Made by a program: the position numbers and the translations under genes. Source: Streptococcus toyakuensis (GTDB taxonomy: Bacteria > Bacillota > Bacilli > Lactobacillales > Streptococcaceae). Taken from it: a DNA stretch of 64,000 bases. A model generated the notes under the pieces. The model had not been told where the DNA came from. It was given only the letters and a program-made list of their open reading frames with translations, and ran no database searches. Of the stretch, positions 52,445 through 64,000 are shown piece after piece; positions within the stretch are counted from its first letter, which is position 1, and the number at the start of each line of letters is the position of its first letter. The stretch is taken from NCBI RefSeq assembly GCF_024346585.1, contig NZ_AP024523.1:753001-817000 (forward strand). The letters are read 5' to 3'.

Positions 52445-54894
52445 TGAAAACGATTGGTAATCGCTATGTTGTGGTGGATTTAGAGGCAACTAGCACAGGT
52501 AGTAAGGCTAAAATTATCCAAGTGGGAATTGTTGTGATTGAGGATGGAAAAATCGTCGATCACTATACGACGGATGTCAATCCACATGAACCCTTGGATG
52601 CTCATATAAAAGAACTGACAGGATTGACAGACCAACGTCTGGCGCAAGCACCTGATTTTTCGCAAGTTGCTAGAAAAATCTTTGACTTGGTGGAGGATGG
52701 GATTTTTGTAGCCCATAATGTTCAGTTTGATGCCAATCTCTTGGCGGAAAATTTATTTTTTGAAGGCTATGAACTAAGAAATCCTCGTGTTGACACGGTC
52801 GAATTGGCTCAGGTCTTTTTCCCAGAACTGGAAAAATATAGTTTGCCGATATTGTGTCGAGAATTAGGAATTCCTCTTAAGCACGCTCACACAGCCCTTT
52901 CAGATGCACACGCTACCGCGGAATTACTCTTATTTCTACGGAAAAAGATGGCCCAGCTTCCTAAAGGACTCTTGGAACGCTTGCTGGAAATGGCTGACGC
53001 CCTCTTATATGAGTCCTACCTGGTTATTGAAGAAATTTATCGCGGCCAATCTATCCTTAGTTCTCCAGACTTGGTCGAAGTTCAAGGACTGTATTTCAAG
53101 AAAACTGGAGCTCCCCTGGAGCCACGAAAACTATCCCAAGATTTTTCTAAAAACATTTCTCTATTGAACCTTGAAGTGAGGGAGGAACAAGAAAGTTTTG
53201 CTAAAGAGGTTGGCTTGCTATTGAAAGATGAGCCTGTCTCTCTGATTCAAGCACCGACAGGGATTGGGAAAACCTATGGATATCTCTTACCTGCTTTGTC
53301 CCAAGTGGAAAATCGTCAGATTGTCCTTAGCGTTCCGACAAAGATTCTTCAAAATCAAATCATGGAAGAAGAAGGTAAACGTCTCAAGGAAGTGTTCCAT
53401 ATAGATATTCATAGTTTAAAGGGACCACAAAATTATCTGAAGCTGGATGCCTTTTATCGTTCCTTACAGGAAAATGGTGAAAATCGCTTATTTAGACGCT
53501 TTAAGATGCAACTCTTGGTCTGGCTGACAGAGACAGAAACAGGAGATCTGGATGAAATCGGGCAACTTTACCGTTACCAACATTTTCTAAGAGACCTTCG
53601 TCATGATGGGAATTTATCATCCCAGAGCTTATTTGTGACGGAAGATTTCTGGAAACGTAGTCAAGAAAGAGCACAAACATGCAAGCTTTTAGTGACCAAT
53701 CATGCCTATCTTGTAACCAGACTTGAAGATAATCCTGAATTTGTCAGTGACCGTTTACTGATTATTGATGAAGTCCAAAAAGTTTTGTTGGCCCTAGAAA
53801 ATCTGCTTCAAGAGACCCATGATATCCAGTCTATTATCGATTTGCTTGATAAGGCTTTACTGGACGAGCAAAATAAGGTCCAGCAACGAATACTAGAAAG
53901 TATTCGCTTTGAGTGTCTCTACTTGATCGAACAATTTCAGTCTGGAAAATCTAGGAAAAATATCTTAGATTCTCTTGCCAATCTATACCAGTATTTTTCA
54001 GAATTAGAAGTAGGAGGCTTTGGAGAGCTGGTTCGCTATTTTACAGCTGAAGGTGATTATTGGCTTGAAGCAACTGAAACGAGTCAAAAGAAAATTCAGA
54101 TTTCTTCTACGAAATCTGGCCGTATTCTTCTGTCCTCTTTAATACCTGAGAGTTGCCAAGTCTTGGGAGTATCGGCTACTCTTGAGATTAGTCAGAGAGT
54201 TTCTTTGGCCGACCTTTTAGGCTATCCTGAAGCCAAATTTGTCAAGATTGAAGCTCGTAGAAAACAGGACCAAGAAGTGGTTTTGGTCAAAGATTTCCCT
54301 CTGGTGACAGAAACTTCCTTAGAAGTCTATGCCATAGAAGTAGCTGATTTACTAGTGGAAATTCAAGCTTTCCAGCAACCGATTTTGGTTCTCTTTACTG
54401 CTAAAGACATGCTTCTAGCAGTATCTGATTTACTTCCAGTTAGTCATTTGGCTCAGTATAAAAATGGGGATGTTCATCAGCTTAAGAAGCGCTTCGAAAA
54501 AGGTGAACAAAAAATCCTGCTTGGTGCAGCAAGTTTCTGGGAGGGAGTGGATTTTTCAAGCCATCCTTTTGTAATTCAAGTTGTACCAAAGCTTCCTTTC
54601 CAAAATCCTCAAGAGCCCTTGACGAAAAAGATTAATCAAGAACTGAATCAAGAAGGAAAAAATGCCTTTTATGATTATCAGTTGCCAATGGCTATTATTC
54701 GTTTAAAACAGGCTTTGGGAAGAAGTATGAGACGCGAACACCAACGTTCCTTAACTCTTATTTTGGATAGGAGAATTGTCGGAAAGAGATATGGCAAACA
54801 AATAGTTGCATCTCTAGCAAAAGAAGCTACTGTTAAAACCCTCTCTCGGTCTGAAGTTAATGAAGCTATTGATAAATTTTTAAATGAGCTTTGA
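52444..54894 (+). CDS. dinG: DnaQ-type 3'-5' exonuclease fused to DinG-family helicase
   Basis: 816 aa. Residues about 1-170 form a DEDDh exonuclease (DLEATSTG, FVAHNVQFDANLL, HAHTALSDAHATAEL). The rest is an XPD/DinG-like superfamily 2 helicase: Walker A PTGIGKTYGYL, motif II DEVQ instead of DEAH, and motif VI QALGRSMRRE. Only one clear Cys (QTCKLLV) is seen where DinG of E. coli has its four-Cys iron-sulfur cluster, so it lacks the cluster like other Gram-positive forms; in S. aureus the homologue acts mainly as a nuclease. Likely role: repair or processing of DNA or RNA ends. No upstream ribosome site. Confidence 0.9.
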   Translation: MKTIGNRYVVVDLEATSTGSKAKIIQVGIVVIEDGKIVDHYTTDVNPHEPLDAHIKELTGLTDQRLAQAPDFSQVARKIFDLVEDGIFVAHNVQFDANLLAENLFFEGYELRNPRVDTVELAQVFFPELEKYSLPILCRELGIPLKHAHTALSDAHATAELLLFLRKKMAQLPKGLLERLLEMADALLYESYLVIEEIYRGQSILSSPDLVEVQGLYFKKTGAPLEPRKLSQDFSKNISLLNLEVREEQESFAKEVGLLLKDEPVSLIQAPTGIGKTYGYLLPALSQVENRQIVLSVPTKILQNQIMEEEGKRLKEVFHIDIHSLKGPQNYLKLDAFYRSLQENGENRLFRRFKMQLLVWLTETETGDLDEIGQLYRYQHFLRDLRHDGNLSSQSLFVTEDFWKRSQERAQTCKLLVTNHAYLVTRLEDNPEFVSDRLLIIDEVQKVLLALENLLQETHDIQSIIDLLDKALLDEQNKVQQRILESIRFECLYLIEQFQSGKSRKNILDSLANLYQYFSELEVGGFGELVRYFTAEGDYWLEATETSQKKIQISSTKSGRILLSSLIPESCQVLGVSATLEISQRVSLADLLGYPEAKFVKIEARRKQDQEVVLVKDFPLVTETSLEVYAIEVADLLVEIQAFQQPILVLFTAKDMLLAVSDLLPVSHLAQYKNGDVHQLKKRFEKGEQKILLGAASFWEGVDFSSHPFVIQVVPKLPFQNPQEPLTKKINQELNQEGKNAFYDYQLPMAIIRLKQALGRSMRREHQRSLTLILDRRIVGKRYGKQIVASLAKEATVKTLSRSEVNEAIDKFLNEL

Positions 54895-54930
54895 TAAATA
54901 GTATAGTATGAAAGTATAAGGTTAGTATAT

Positions 54931-56154
54931 ATGAAACGTTCTCTCGACTCTAGAGTCGATTATAGTTTGCTCTTGCCAGTATTTTTTCTACTGGTTATTG
55001 GCGTGGTGGCTATCTATATAGCTGTTAGTCATGATTATCCAAACAATATTCTGCCCATTTTAGGGCAGCAGGTCGCCTGGATCGCCTTGGGGCTTGTGAT
55101 TGGTTTTATCGTCATGCTCTTTAATACAGAATTTCTTTGGAAAATGACCCCCTTTCTATATATTTTAGGCTTGGGACTTATGGTTTTGCCGATTGTCTTT
55201 TATAATCCAAGTTTAGTTGCATCCACGGGTGCCAAAAACTGGGTATCGGTAAATGGTATCACCTTGTTCCAGCCGTCAGAATTTATGAAGATATCCTATA
55301 TCCTCATGTTGGCCCGTGTCATTGTCCAGTTCACAAAAAAACATAAGGAATGGAGACGCACAGTTCCACTGGACTTTTTATTAATTTTTTGGATGATTCT
55401 CTTTACCATTCCAGTCCTAGTTCTTTTGGCACTTCAAAGTGACTTGGGGACTGCCTTGGTTTTTGTGGCTATTTTCTCAGGAATCGTTTTATTATCAGGG
55501 GTTTCTTGGAAAATTATTATCCCAGTATTTGTGACTGCTGTAACAGGAATTGCTGGTTTTCTAGCCATCTTTATCAGTAAGGACGGTCGTGCTTTTCTTC
55601 ATCAACTGGGAATGCCGACCTATCAAATCAACCGTATTTTGGCTTGGCTTAATCCATTTGACTTTGCCCAAACAACCACTTACCAGCAGGCTCAAGGGCA
55701 AATCGCGATTGGGAGTGGTGGCTTATTTGGTCAAGGGTTTAATGCTTCTAATTTGCTTATTCCAGTTAGAGAGTCGGATATGATTTTCACGGTCATTGCA
55801 GAAGATTTTGGCTTTATTGGCTCTGTTCTTGTTATTGCCCTTTATCTCATGCTGATTTACCGTATGTTGAAGATTACTCTTAAATCAAATAACCAGTTCT
55901 ATACCTATATTTCCACAGGTTTGATTATGATGTTGCTCTTCCATATCTTTGAGAATATCGGTGCTGTTACTGGCTTGCTTCCCTTGACTGGGATTCCTTT
56001 GCCTTTCATTTCCCAAGGGGGATCAGCTATTATCAGTAATCTAATTGGTGTAGGCTTGCTTTTATCGATGAGTTACCAGACCAATCTAGCTGAAGAAAAG
56101 AGTGGAAAAGTCCGATTCAAGCGGAAAAAGGTTGTATTAAAACGAATCAAATAA
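54931..56154 (+). CDS. rodA: SEDS-family peptidoglycan polymerase, RodA/FtsW
   Basis: 407 aa with ten predicted membrane helices. SEDS signatures: FQPSEFMKISYI, QSDLGTALVF (catalytic Asp region), GQIAIGSGGLFGQGF and the C-terminal GIPLPFISQGGSAI. In pneumococci this locus (next to the DJ-1 protein and gyrB) is annotated RodA, the peripheral wall polymerase working with PBP2b. FtsW cannot be excluded by sequence alone, but the gene length and context favour RodA. Confidence 0.9.
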   Translation: MKRSLDSRVDYSLLLPVFFLLVIGVVAIYIAVSHDYPNNILPILGQQVAWIALGLVIGFIVMLFNTEFLWKMTPFLYILGLGLMVLPIVFYNPSLVASTGAKNWVSVNGITLFQPSEFMKISYILMLARVIVQFTKKHKEWRRTVPLDFLLIFWMILFTIPVLVLLALQSDLGTALVFVAIFSGIVLLSGVSWKIIIPVFVTAVTGIAGFLAIFISKDGRAFLHQLGMPTYQINRILAWLNPFDFAQTTTYQQAQGQIAIGSGGLFGQGFNASNLLIPVRESDMIFTVIAEDFGFIGSVLVIALYLMLIYRMLKITLKSNNQFYTYISTGLIMMLLFHIFENIGAVTGLLPLTGIPLPFISQGGSAIISNLIGVGLLLSMSYQTNLAEEKSGKVRFKRKKVVLKRIK

Positions 56155-56164
56155 GGAGAAAATC

Positions 56165-56719
56165 ATGATTAAAGTAGCAGTTATATTGGCTCAGGGCTTT
56201 GAAGAAATTGAAGCTTTGACAGTTGTAGATGTCTTACGTCGTGCTAATATCACTTGTGATATGGTTGGTTTTGAAGAGCAAGTGACGGGTTCGCATGCTA
56301 TCCAAGTAAGAGCAGATCGTGTCTTTGATGGTGATTTATCAGACTATGATATGATTGTCCTTCCTGGCGGGATGCCTGGTTCTGCACATTTGCGCGATAA
56401 TCAGGCCTTGATTCAAGAGTTGCAAAGTTTCGAGCAAGAAGGGAAGAAATTAGCAGCCATTTGTGCGGCACCAATTGCCCTCAATCAAGCAGGAGTTCTG
56501 AAAAATAAGCAGTACACTTGCTATGATGGCGTTCAAGAGCAAATCCTTGATGGTCAATATGTCAAGGAAACAGTAGTGGTAGATGGACATTTGACAACCA
56601 GTCGAGGCCCCTCAACAGCCCTTGCCTTTGCCTACGAATTGGTGGAGCAATTAGGAGGAGACGCAGAGACTTTACGAACAGGAATGCTCTATCGAGATGT
56701 CTTTGGTAACAATCAGTAA
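56165..56719 (+). CDS. DJ-1/PfpI family protein
   Basis: 184 aa of the DJ-1/YajL type. Reactive Cys is in AAICAAPIALNQAG, the partner Glu near GFEEIEALT, and the N-terminal strand is KVAVILAQGFEEIE. Family members act as glyoxalases, deglycases or chaperones under carbonyl and oxidative stress; the exact role is debated. It follows rodA by 10 bp with AAGGAG and ends with its own terminator (56721-56747). Confidence 0.9.
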   Translation: MIKVAVILAQGFEEIEALTVVDVLRRANITCDMVGFEEQVTGSHAIQVRADRVFDGDLSDYDMIVLPGGMPGSAHLRDNQALIQELQSFEQEGKKLAAICAAPIALNQAGVLKNKQYTCYDGVQEQILDGQYVKETVVVDGHLTTSRGPSTALAFAYELVEQLGGDAETLRTGMLYRDVFGNNQ

Positions 56720-56720
56720 A

Positions 56721-56747
56721 ACGGGAGTCAAACTCTCGTTTTTTTAT
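56721..56747 (+). terminator. rodA-DJ-1 terminator
   Basis: AACGGGAG / CTCTCGTT stem with TCAAA loop and seven T. Confidence 0.85.
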
Positions 56748-56788
56748 GTGGAAAACTCAGGGAAATCATCGCTTTTTTAAGGAAAAAA

Positions 56789-56804
56789 TGGTATAATGAA
56801 AGCT

Positions 56805-56805
<1 letters not shown>
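56789..56805 (+). promoter_or_regulatory. Promoter giving a predicted leaderless mRNA (HAD gene)
   Basis: TGG-TATAAT (TATAAT 56792-56797) ends 8 nt before the A of ATG 56805. The same geometry is seen before 51315 and 52444. Confidence 0.6.
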
Positions 56806-59329
<2,524 letters not shown>

Positions 59330-59366
59330 AAAATCGGGAGAAGTAGTTCCCTTGGTCTAAAAAATA

Positions 59367-59375
59367 TGATATAAT
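59367..59375 (+). promoter_or_regulatory. ezrA promoter
   Basis: Extended TGA-TATAAT (59367-59375), with AAAAAGGAG ribosome site before ATG 59411. Confidence 0.6.
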
Positions 59376-59410
59376 CATTACGATTGTTTCAAGTAAAAAA
59401 GGAGTTTGAT

Positions 59411-61138
59411 ATGTCTAATGGACAACTAATTTATTTAATGGTTGCAATTGCAGTCATTTTAGTTCTGGCTTATGTAGTGGCAATCTTTCTACGTAAGCGA
59501 AACGAGGGAAGATTAGAAGCGCTAGAAGAAAGAAAAGAAGAACTATACAATCTTCCAGTAAATGATGAAGTAGAAGCTGTAAAAAATATGCACTTGATTG
59601 GACAAAGTCAAGTGGCTTTCCGTGAATGGAATCAAAAATGGGTCGATTTATCTCTCAACTCTTTTGCCGATATTGAAAATAATCTTTTTGAAGCAGAAGG
59701 CTATAACCATTCATTTCGTTTTCTCAAGGCCAGTCATCAAATTGACCAAATTGAGAGTCAAATTACTTTGATTGAAGAAGATATTGCTGAAATTCGCAAT
59801 GCTTTGGCAGACTTAGAGAAGCAAGAATCTAAAAATAGTGGTCGTGTTCTTCATGCTTTGGATTTATTTGAGGAACTTCAGCATAGAGTTGCTGAAAATT
59901 CAGAACAGTATGGTCAAGCCTTGGATGAAATTGAAAAACAATTAGAAAATATCCAATCTGAATTTTCACAATTTGTAACCTTGAATTCATCGGGTGACCC
60001 GGTAGAAGCTGCTGTGATTTTGGATAATGCTGAAAATCATATCTTGGCTTTGACACATATTGTTGATCGTATACCAGCAATTGTAACAACATTATCTAAA
60101 GAGCTACCAGATCAACTAGAAGATTTAGAAGATGGTTATCGTAAACTAATTGATGCTAATTATCATTTTGTTGAAACGGATATTGAAGCACGTTTCCACT
60201 TGCTTTATGAAGCATTCAAGAAAAACCAAGAGAATATTCGCCAGTTGGAATTGGATAATGCCGAATATGAGAATGGACAGGCACAAGAGGAAATCAATGC
60301 CTTGTATGATATTTTTACTCGAGAAATTGCTGCTCAGAAAGTAGTGGAAAATTTACTTGCAACTCTTCCAACTTACCTTCAACATATGAAAGAGAATAAT
60401 ACTTTATTGGGAGAAGATATTGCACGTTTGAGCAAGACCTATTTACTTCCTGAGACAGCTGCAAGCCATGTTCGTCGTATTCAGACAGAATTAGAGAGTT
60501 TTGAGGCAGCTATTGCTGAGGTAACTTCAAATCAAGAAGAACCAACCCAAGCTTATTCAGTTCTTGAAGAAAATCTTGAGGATTTACAAACTCAACTAAA
60601 AGATATTGAAGATGAGCAAATTTCAGTTAGTGAGCGCCTGACACAGATTGAGAAAGATGATATCAATGCACGTCAAAAGGCCAATGTTTATGTCAATCGT
60701 CTCCATACTATCAAGCGATACATGGAAAAACGCAATCTGCCAGGTATTCCACAAGCTTTCTTGAAGTTATTCTTTACGGCAAGCAATAATACCGAGGATT
60801 TAATGGTTGAGTTAGAACAAAAAATGATTAACATTGAATCTGTTACCAGAGTTCTTGAAATTGCAACGAATGATATGGAAGCTTTAGAAACGGAAACTTA
60901 TAATATTGTGCAGTATGCAACCTTGACAGAGCAACTATTGCAATATTCTAACCGCTACCGCTCATTTGATGAACGTATTCAAGAAGCATTTAACGAAGCT
61001 TTAGATATTTTTGAAAAAGAATTTGATTATCACGCTTCATTTGACAAGATTTCTCAAGCATTGGAAGTGGCAGAGCCTGGTGTAACCAACCGCTTTGTTA
61101 CCTCATATGAAAAAACACGTGAAACGATTCGTTTCTAA
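59411..61138 (+). CDS. ezrA: Septation ring formation regulator EzrA
   Basis: 575 aa from ATG 59411. One N-terminal membrane helix (LIYLMVAIAVILVLAYVVAIFL), then a long series of coiled-coil spectrin-like repeats through the C-terminus. EzrA binds FtsZ and helps place and regulate the Z ring and wall synthesis; it is essential or nearly so in pneumococci. The longer frame to 59384 lacks a ribosome site. Ends at a strong terminator (61151-61186). Confidence 0.96.
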   Translation: MSNGQLIYLMVAIAVILVLAYVVAIFLRKRNEGRLEALEERKEELYNLPVNDEVEAVKNMHLIGQSQVAFREWNQKWVDLSLNSFADIENNLFEAEGYNHSFRFLKASHQIDQIESQITLIEEDIAEIRNALADLEKQESKNSGRVLHALDLFEELQHRVAENSEQYGQALDEIEKQLENIQSEFSQFVTLNSSGDPVEAAVILDNAENHILALTHIVDRIPAIVTTLSKELPDQLEDLEDGYRKLIDANYHFVETDIEARFHLLYEAFKKNQENIRQLELDNAEYENGQAQEEINALYDIFTREIAAQKVVENLLATLPTYLQHMKENNTLLGEDIARLSKTYLLPETAASHVRRIQTELESFEAAIAEVTSNQEEPTQAYSVLEENLEDLQTQLKDIEDEQISVSERLTQIEKDDINARQKANVYVNRLHTIKRYMEKRNLPGIPQAFLKLFFTASNNTEDLMVELEQKMINIESVTRVLEIATNDMEALETETYNIVQYATLTEQLLQYSNRYRSFDERIQEAFNEALDIFEKEFDYHASFDKISQALEVAEPGVTNRFVTSYEKTRETIRF

Positions 61139-61144
61139 AATAAT

Positions 61145-61190
61145 AAAAAAGATTTGATTGTGTGAGAAGCAGAATCAAATCTTTTTTATT
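61145..61190 (+). terminator. ezrA terminator
   Basis: GATTTGATT (61151-61159) / AATCAAATC (61173-61181) with A run before and T run after. Confidence 0.85.
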
Positions 61191-61233
61191 ATTTGTCTAT
61201 AAAATCTTGTATGATGAGATCTCAAGATAAAAA

Positions 61234-61308
61234 ATTGGAGACGATTTAAAAAGCAAGTCAGAACCTATGTTTGGTCTAGAAGGTTCAATAGCTTTCTAAT
61301 CTCTCCAA
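61234..61308 (-). terminator. Nested three-helix structure 3' of the DUF1827 gene
   Basis: Pairs TTGGAGA/TCTCCAA (61235-61241 / 61302-61308), AAAGC/GCTTT (61250-61254 / 61291-61295) and GAACC/GGTTC (61261-61265 / 61282-61286) are nested. On the minus strand the structure ends in TCTCCAATTTTTT, so it may act as a long terminator or structured 3' RNA. Confidence 0.5.
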
Positions 61309-61312
61309 AATT

Positions 61313-61612
61313 TTATTTGATTGGAATCGAAATTCCAATCAATTTCTCTGAGTAGAGTGTCTTGATATTGGCTTCATCAATAGAGTCCTTATCAATTTTA
61401 CGTTTCAAGAAAAATTCTTGAATGGTTTCGATTTCAGGCTCACGAATAGCACGGTGTTTGTTTGAGATGAGGATTTCATAGTGAAGCGGCGCTTGGGTAA
61501 AAATAACATCTGTATTCCCCGCAGAATAAACCTCAACAAGGGTTGCATCGGTACTTTCTAGCTGACTTTTTACAAGTTGCGAGTGTGAGTTTGTCGTATT
61601 GATAAGCTTCAT
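61313..61612 (-). CDS. DUF1827 family protein
   Basis: 99 aa, streptococcal/lactococcal family of unknown function: MKLINTTNSHSQLVKSQLES ... GNTDVIFTQAPLHYEILISNKHRAI. Mixed alpha/beta, soluble, no signal peptide. Ribosome site GGAGG before ATG 61612. Downstream is the nested hairpin at 61234-61308; upstream is the BOX element. Confidence 0.82.
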   Translation of the reverse strand: MKLINTTNSHSQLVKSQLESTDATLVEVYSAGNTDVIFTQAPLHYEILISNKHRAIREPEIETIQEFFLKRKIDKDSIDEANIKTLYSEKLIGISIPIK

Positions 61613-61671
61613 AATATTTCCTCCGATTTTCTAATTCTATTATAGCACTTTTTGAATAAAGTCGCTTGATT

Positions 61672-61826
61672 TATACTCAATGAAAATCAAAGAGCAAACT
61701 AGGAAGCTAGCCGCAGGTTGCTCAAAACACAGTTTTGAGGTTGTAGATAAGACTGACAAAGTCAGTGACCATATCTACGGTAAGGCGATGCTGACGTGGT
61801 TTGAATTTTATTTTCGAAGAGTATTA
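61672..61826 (-). repeat. BOX element, boxA-boxB-boxC form
   Basis: Starts TATACTCAATGAAAATCAAA, includes the boxB-like module with AACACAGTTTTGAGG and GACTGACAAAGTCAGTGACC, then TACGGTAAGGCGATGCTGACG (boxA) and ends TTTTCGAAGAGTATTA. Longer than the other two copies by about 55 bp. Its last bases supply the stop codon of the Nudix gene. Confidence 0.85.
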
Positions 61827-62276
61827 GTCAATCTTATGCTGCTTTTTCCAAGATTGGATGGCCCATTTATGGCTACCACGTTTGAGATTTTCAATAGCTT
61901 CATCAATAGGGAACCAGGCAATATGATTAAAGTCTTCTAGTGGCTTTTGCACTTCTTTGAAAGAAGTTGCTTCATAGAGGTAGGCAGGATTGTAGTAGTA
62001 GGTGTCACGATGACGAGAGTAGAAATATTCGTCAGCTTGTCCGTAATAGGCACCAATTTCAGCTGTGAAGCCAAGCTCTTCAATCAATTCACGTTTTAGG
62101 GCTTCCTGATGGTTCTCACCAGCTTCAATTTCGCCACCTGGTAGGAACCAAGCGCCATTGGGTGCTTGAACAAGAACAATTTGTTTTTGTTCAGCATCAG
62201 GTATAACTGCATATACGCCATAGCGTGAAACATAGTCTGTATTCGCTTTTTTTTCTCCGAAAGTTGGGTTTGCCAT
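61824..62276 (-). CDS. Nudix hydrolase (MutT-like)
   Basis: 150 aa from ATG 62276 (GAGGAAAATGCA upstream; the longer frame lacks a ribosome site). The Nudix box is GGEIEAGENHQEALKRELIEELGF, complete with R-E-x-x-E-E. Before it lies ALPNG-like APNGAWFLP. Hydrolyses nucleoside diphosphate derivatives; the substrate is unknown. Its stop codon lies in the terminal bases of a BOX element, so the original 3' end may have been altered by insertion. Confidence 0.9.
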   Translation of the reverse strand: MANPTFGEKKANTDYVSRYGVYAVIPDAEQKQIVLVQAPNGAWFLPGGEIEAGENHQEALKRELIEELGFTAEIGAYYGQADEYFYSRHRDTYYYNPAYLYEATSFKEVQKPLEDFNHIAWFPIDEAIENLKRGSHKWAIQSWKKQHKID

Positions 62277-62360
62277 TGCATTTTCCTCATTATCTATTAT
62301 CTTTATTATTATCTTAATGGACAAAGGCCTAGCTGTCAAGAATTTATAGTTATTTTAGTA

Positions 62361-62400
62361 AAAAGGAGCAGAAAATTTTCATTTTCTACTCCTTTTCTAT
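62361..62400 (-). terminator. clpE terminator
   Basis: AAAAGGAGCAGAAAAT / ATTTTCTACTCCTTTT with one mismatch and a TTTC loop; symmetric A/T tracts allow action in both directions. Confidence 0.85.
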
Positions 62401-62405
62401 AGGAT

Positions 62406-64000
62406 TTATACTTCTTTTTCAGAAGTCTTTACTTCAGCTTTTTTGGCAGATTTGATTTGAATGTTACCCTTGCTGGTCATCACTGCCTTGAGGTCTTTTT
62501 CGATTGGATTTTCAAGGTAGTAGTCAGTGATTGCGTCCTCAATATAGTCTTGAATAGTACGACGAAGTGGGCGTGCTCCCATTTTTGGATCATAACCAAG
62601 GTCAACCAATTTTTCCTTGACCTTGTCGGTTACATCCAAATGAATGTTGTTGCTAGAAAGACGTTTGTTAACATCTGCAAGCATAAGCTCGACAATCTGA
62701 AGGAGGTTATCTTTGCTGAGAGCCTTAAATTCGATAATACCATCAAAACGGTTCATAAACTCTGGGCTAAAGAAGTTACCGAGTTCACCAAGAACAGAGT
62801 TGGTACGTCCTTCTCTAGCAGCACCAAATCCAACGCTAGCTTCTGCCTTACCTGTACCTGCATTTGAAGTCATGATGATGATGGCGTCCTTGAAGCTAAC
62901 GGTACGTCCTTGTCCATCTGTTAAACGACCATCGTCCAAGACCTGGAGGAACATATGCATGACATCTGGATGGGCTTTCTCTACTTCATCCAAGAGAATA
63001 AGAGAGTAGGGATTGCGGCGGACTTTTTCAGTTAATTGCCCAGCCTCGTCATAGCCGACATAACCTGGAGGGGCACCGACTAATTTCGCCACACTGTGTT
63101 TTTCCATATATTCACTCATATCAAAGCGAATCATGCTGTCAGCAGAACCAAAAAGTTCAATGGCTAGTTGTTTGGAAAGTTCTGTCTTACCGACACCAGT
63201 TGGTCCGACAAAGAGGAAGCTTCCAATTGGGCGGTTAGGGGTACCAAGTCCGACACGATTCCGGCGAATAGCCTTGGCAATCTTATCGACTGCATCATCC
63301 TGCCCAATAACATGAGACTTGAGATCTTCGGCTAGATGGATGAGTTGAGATTGTTCTTTCTCTTTCAAATCGCCAACAGGGATATTGGTTTTCTGCTCGA
63401 TAATGTGCTCAATGGTTTTCTCACTGATGATAGGAGTATCCTGGTCTGTGACCTTTTTCTTTTGCATTTCCTTATATTTGGCAATCTGGTCGCGGAAGTA
63501 GGCAGCCTTTTCAAAATCTTCTTCTCGTGTAGCTTGAGACTTGAGATTTTCAGCCTCAATCAAGCGTTGATCAATCACTTTAGGATCGACAAAATTCAAG
63601 GTCAAGTTCATCTTAGAACCAGCTTCATCTAGGAGGTCAATGGCCTTGTCAGGCAAGAAGCGATCTTGGATGTAGCGATTGGAAAGAGTTGCAGCTGCTT
63701 CAATTGCAGCATCGGTATACTGAACGTGGTGGTAGTCTTCGTATTTCTTTTGAATCCCTTTGAGGATAGTGATTGTTTCTTCTACTGTTGGTTCATCGAC
63801 CTTAACTGGTTGCATACGGCGCTCTAGGGCAGCATCTTTTTCAATGATACGGTATTCATTGAGGGTAGTGGCACCGACCAGTTGCAGTTCCCCACGAGCA
63901 AGGGCTGGCTTGAGGATATTTCCTGCATCCATATTGCCATCGCCCGCAGAACCAGCACCGACAATTTCATGGATTTCATCGATAAAGAGGATGATGTCCT
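62406..64000 (-). CDS. clpE: Clp protease ATPase subunit ClpE, N-terminal part outside window
   Basis: The frame continues past base 64000; Walker B of the first AAA domain ([13 protein letters not shown]) is at the very edge. Visible: end of D1, a central UVR motif ([21 protein letters not shown]), and all of D2 with Walker [10 protein letters not shown], Walker [12 protein letters not shown], pore loop [10 protein letters not shown] and sensor 2 GARPLRR. The UVR placement and neighbours point to ClpE over ClpC, but the diagnostic zinc-finger N-terminus is not in view. Heat- and protein-stress unfoldase for ClpP, normally under CtsR; its promoter is outside the window. Confidence 0.9.
   Translation of the reverse strand, partial: DIILFIDEIHEIVGAGSAGDGNMDAGNILKPALARGELQLVGATTLNEYRIIEKDAALERRMQPVKVDEPTVEETITILKGIQKKYEDYHHVQYTDAAIEAAATLSNRYIQDRFLPDKAIDLLDEAGSKMNLTLNFVDPKVIDQRLIEAENLKSQATREEDFEKAAYFRDQIAKYKEMQKKKVTDQDTPIISEKTIEHIIEQKTNIPVGDLKEKEQSQLIHLAEDLKSHVIGQDDAVDKIAKAIRRNRVGLGTPNRPIGSFLFVGPTGVGKTELSKQLAIELFGSADSMIRFDMSEYMEKHSVAKLVGAPPGYVGYDEAGQLTEKVRRNPYSLILLDEVEKAHPDVMHMFLQVLDDGRLTDGQGRTVSFKDAIIIMTSNAGTGKAEASVGFGAAREGRTNSVLGELGNFFSPEFMNRFDGIIEFKALSKDNLLQIVELMLADVNKRLSSNNIHLDVTDKVKEKLVDLGYDPKMGARPLRRTIQDYIEDAITDYYLENPIEKDLKAVMTSKGNIQIKSAKKAEVKTSEKEV

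Noticed and set aside
62457..63632. Several plus-strand frames of 60-136 codons opposite clpE.
   Set aside because: They are antisense shadows of a highly conserved coding sequence with no ribosome sites or family resemblance.

Overview
The window is low-GC Firmicute DNA from the Streptococcus mitis group, most likely the S. pneumoniae / pseudopneumoniae / mitis cluster. The evidence is near-textbook pneumococcal proteins (SlrA, CiaR/CiaH, GyrB, EzrA, ClpE, PyrDA, PcpA), three BOX-type repeats, extended -10 promoters (TGN-TATAAT), and the gene order sodA-yutD-rlmN-vanZ-ABCF-slrA ... rpsP-khpA-rimM-trmD ... pepN-ciaRH ... gyrB-ezrA ... clpE. I cannot name the species from the sequence alone.

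Layout. 1-11.1 kb is core: a DUF2268 protease cut by the left edge, an EXLDI protein, GNAT, gdhA (plus a fossil of its 3' end), pyrDA, holA, sodA, yutD, rlmN, a VanZ protein, an ABC-F ATPase and slrA. About 11.25-22.0 kb is an integrated island. Its ends are a 28-bp direct repeat (1 mismatch) that reads as the 3' end of rpsI (ribosomal protein S9), although rpsI itself is not in the window. The left half is an integrative mobilizable element on the minus strand: sigma-like regulator, small protein, FtsK/TcpA-type coupling protein, membrane protein, Rep_2-type HUH replication/relaxase protein with a pMV158-like nick hairpin, Xis-like HTH protein and tyrosine integrase. The right half holds a two-gene AT-rich module of unknown function (16847-18323), phage/integrase debris, and pcpA with a frameshifted signal peptide and an expanded 42-bp repeat.

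22.1-30.4 kb returns to core: an HTH-regulated membrane protein with a tandem operator, rpsP-khpA, an EamA transporter broken by an in-frame TGA, two alpha/beta hydrolases, rimM-trmD, an orphan ATP-cone protein, a PC4-like protein and bioY. 30.5-34.3 kb is a lactococcin-972-type bacteriocin cluster (13-aa leader ORF, bacteriocin, 7TM-type membrane protein, ABC ATPase, membrane-anchored protein). 34.4-64 kb is core: gor, a MacAB-like tripartite exporter, metG, a PadR pair, aldo/keto reductase, SDR, a stand-alone PEP-binding TIM-barrel protein, ASCH protein, pepN, ciaRH, U32 peptidase, dinG, a SEDS protein, a DJ-1 protein, HAD, gyrB, ezrA, DUF1827, Nudix and clpE (cut by the right edge).

The least explained parts are the two-gene module at 16847-18323, the pcpA allele inside a mobile island, the 13-codon leader of the bacteriocin operon, and a set of three genes whose start codon sits 8-9 nt from an extended -10 box (predicted leaderless mRNAs).
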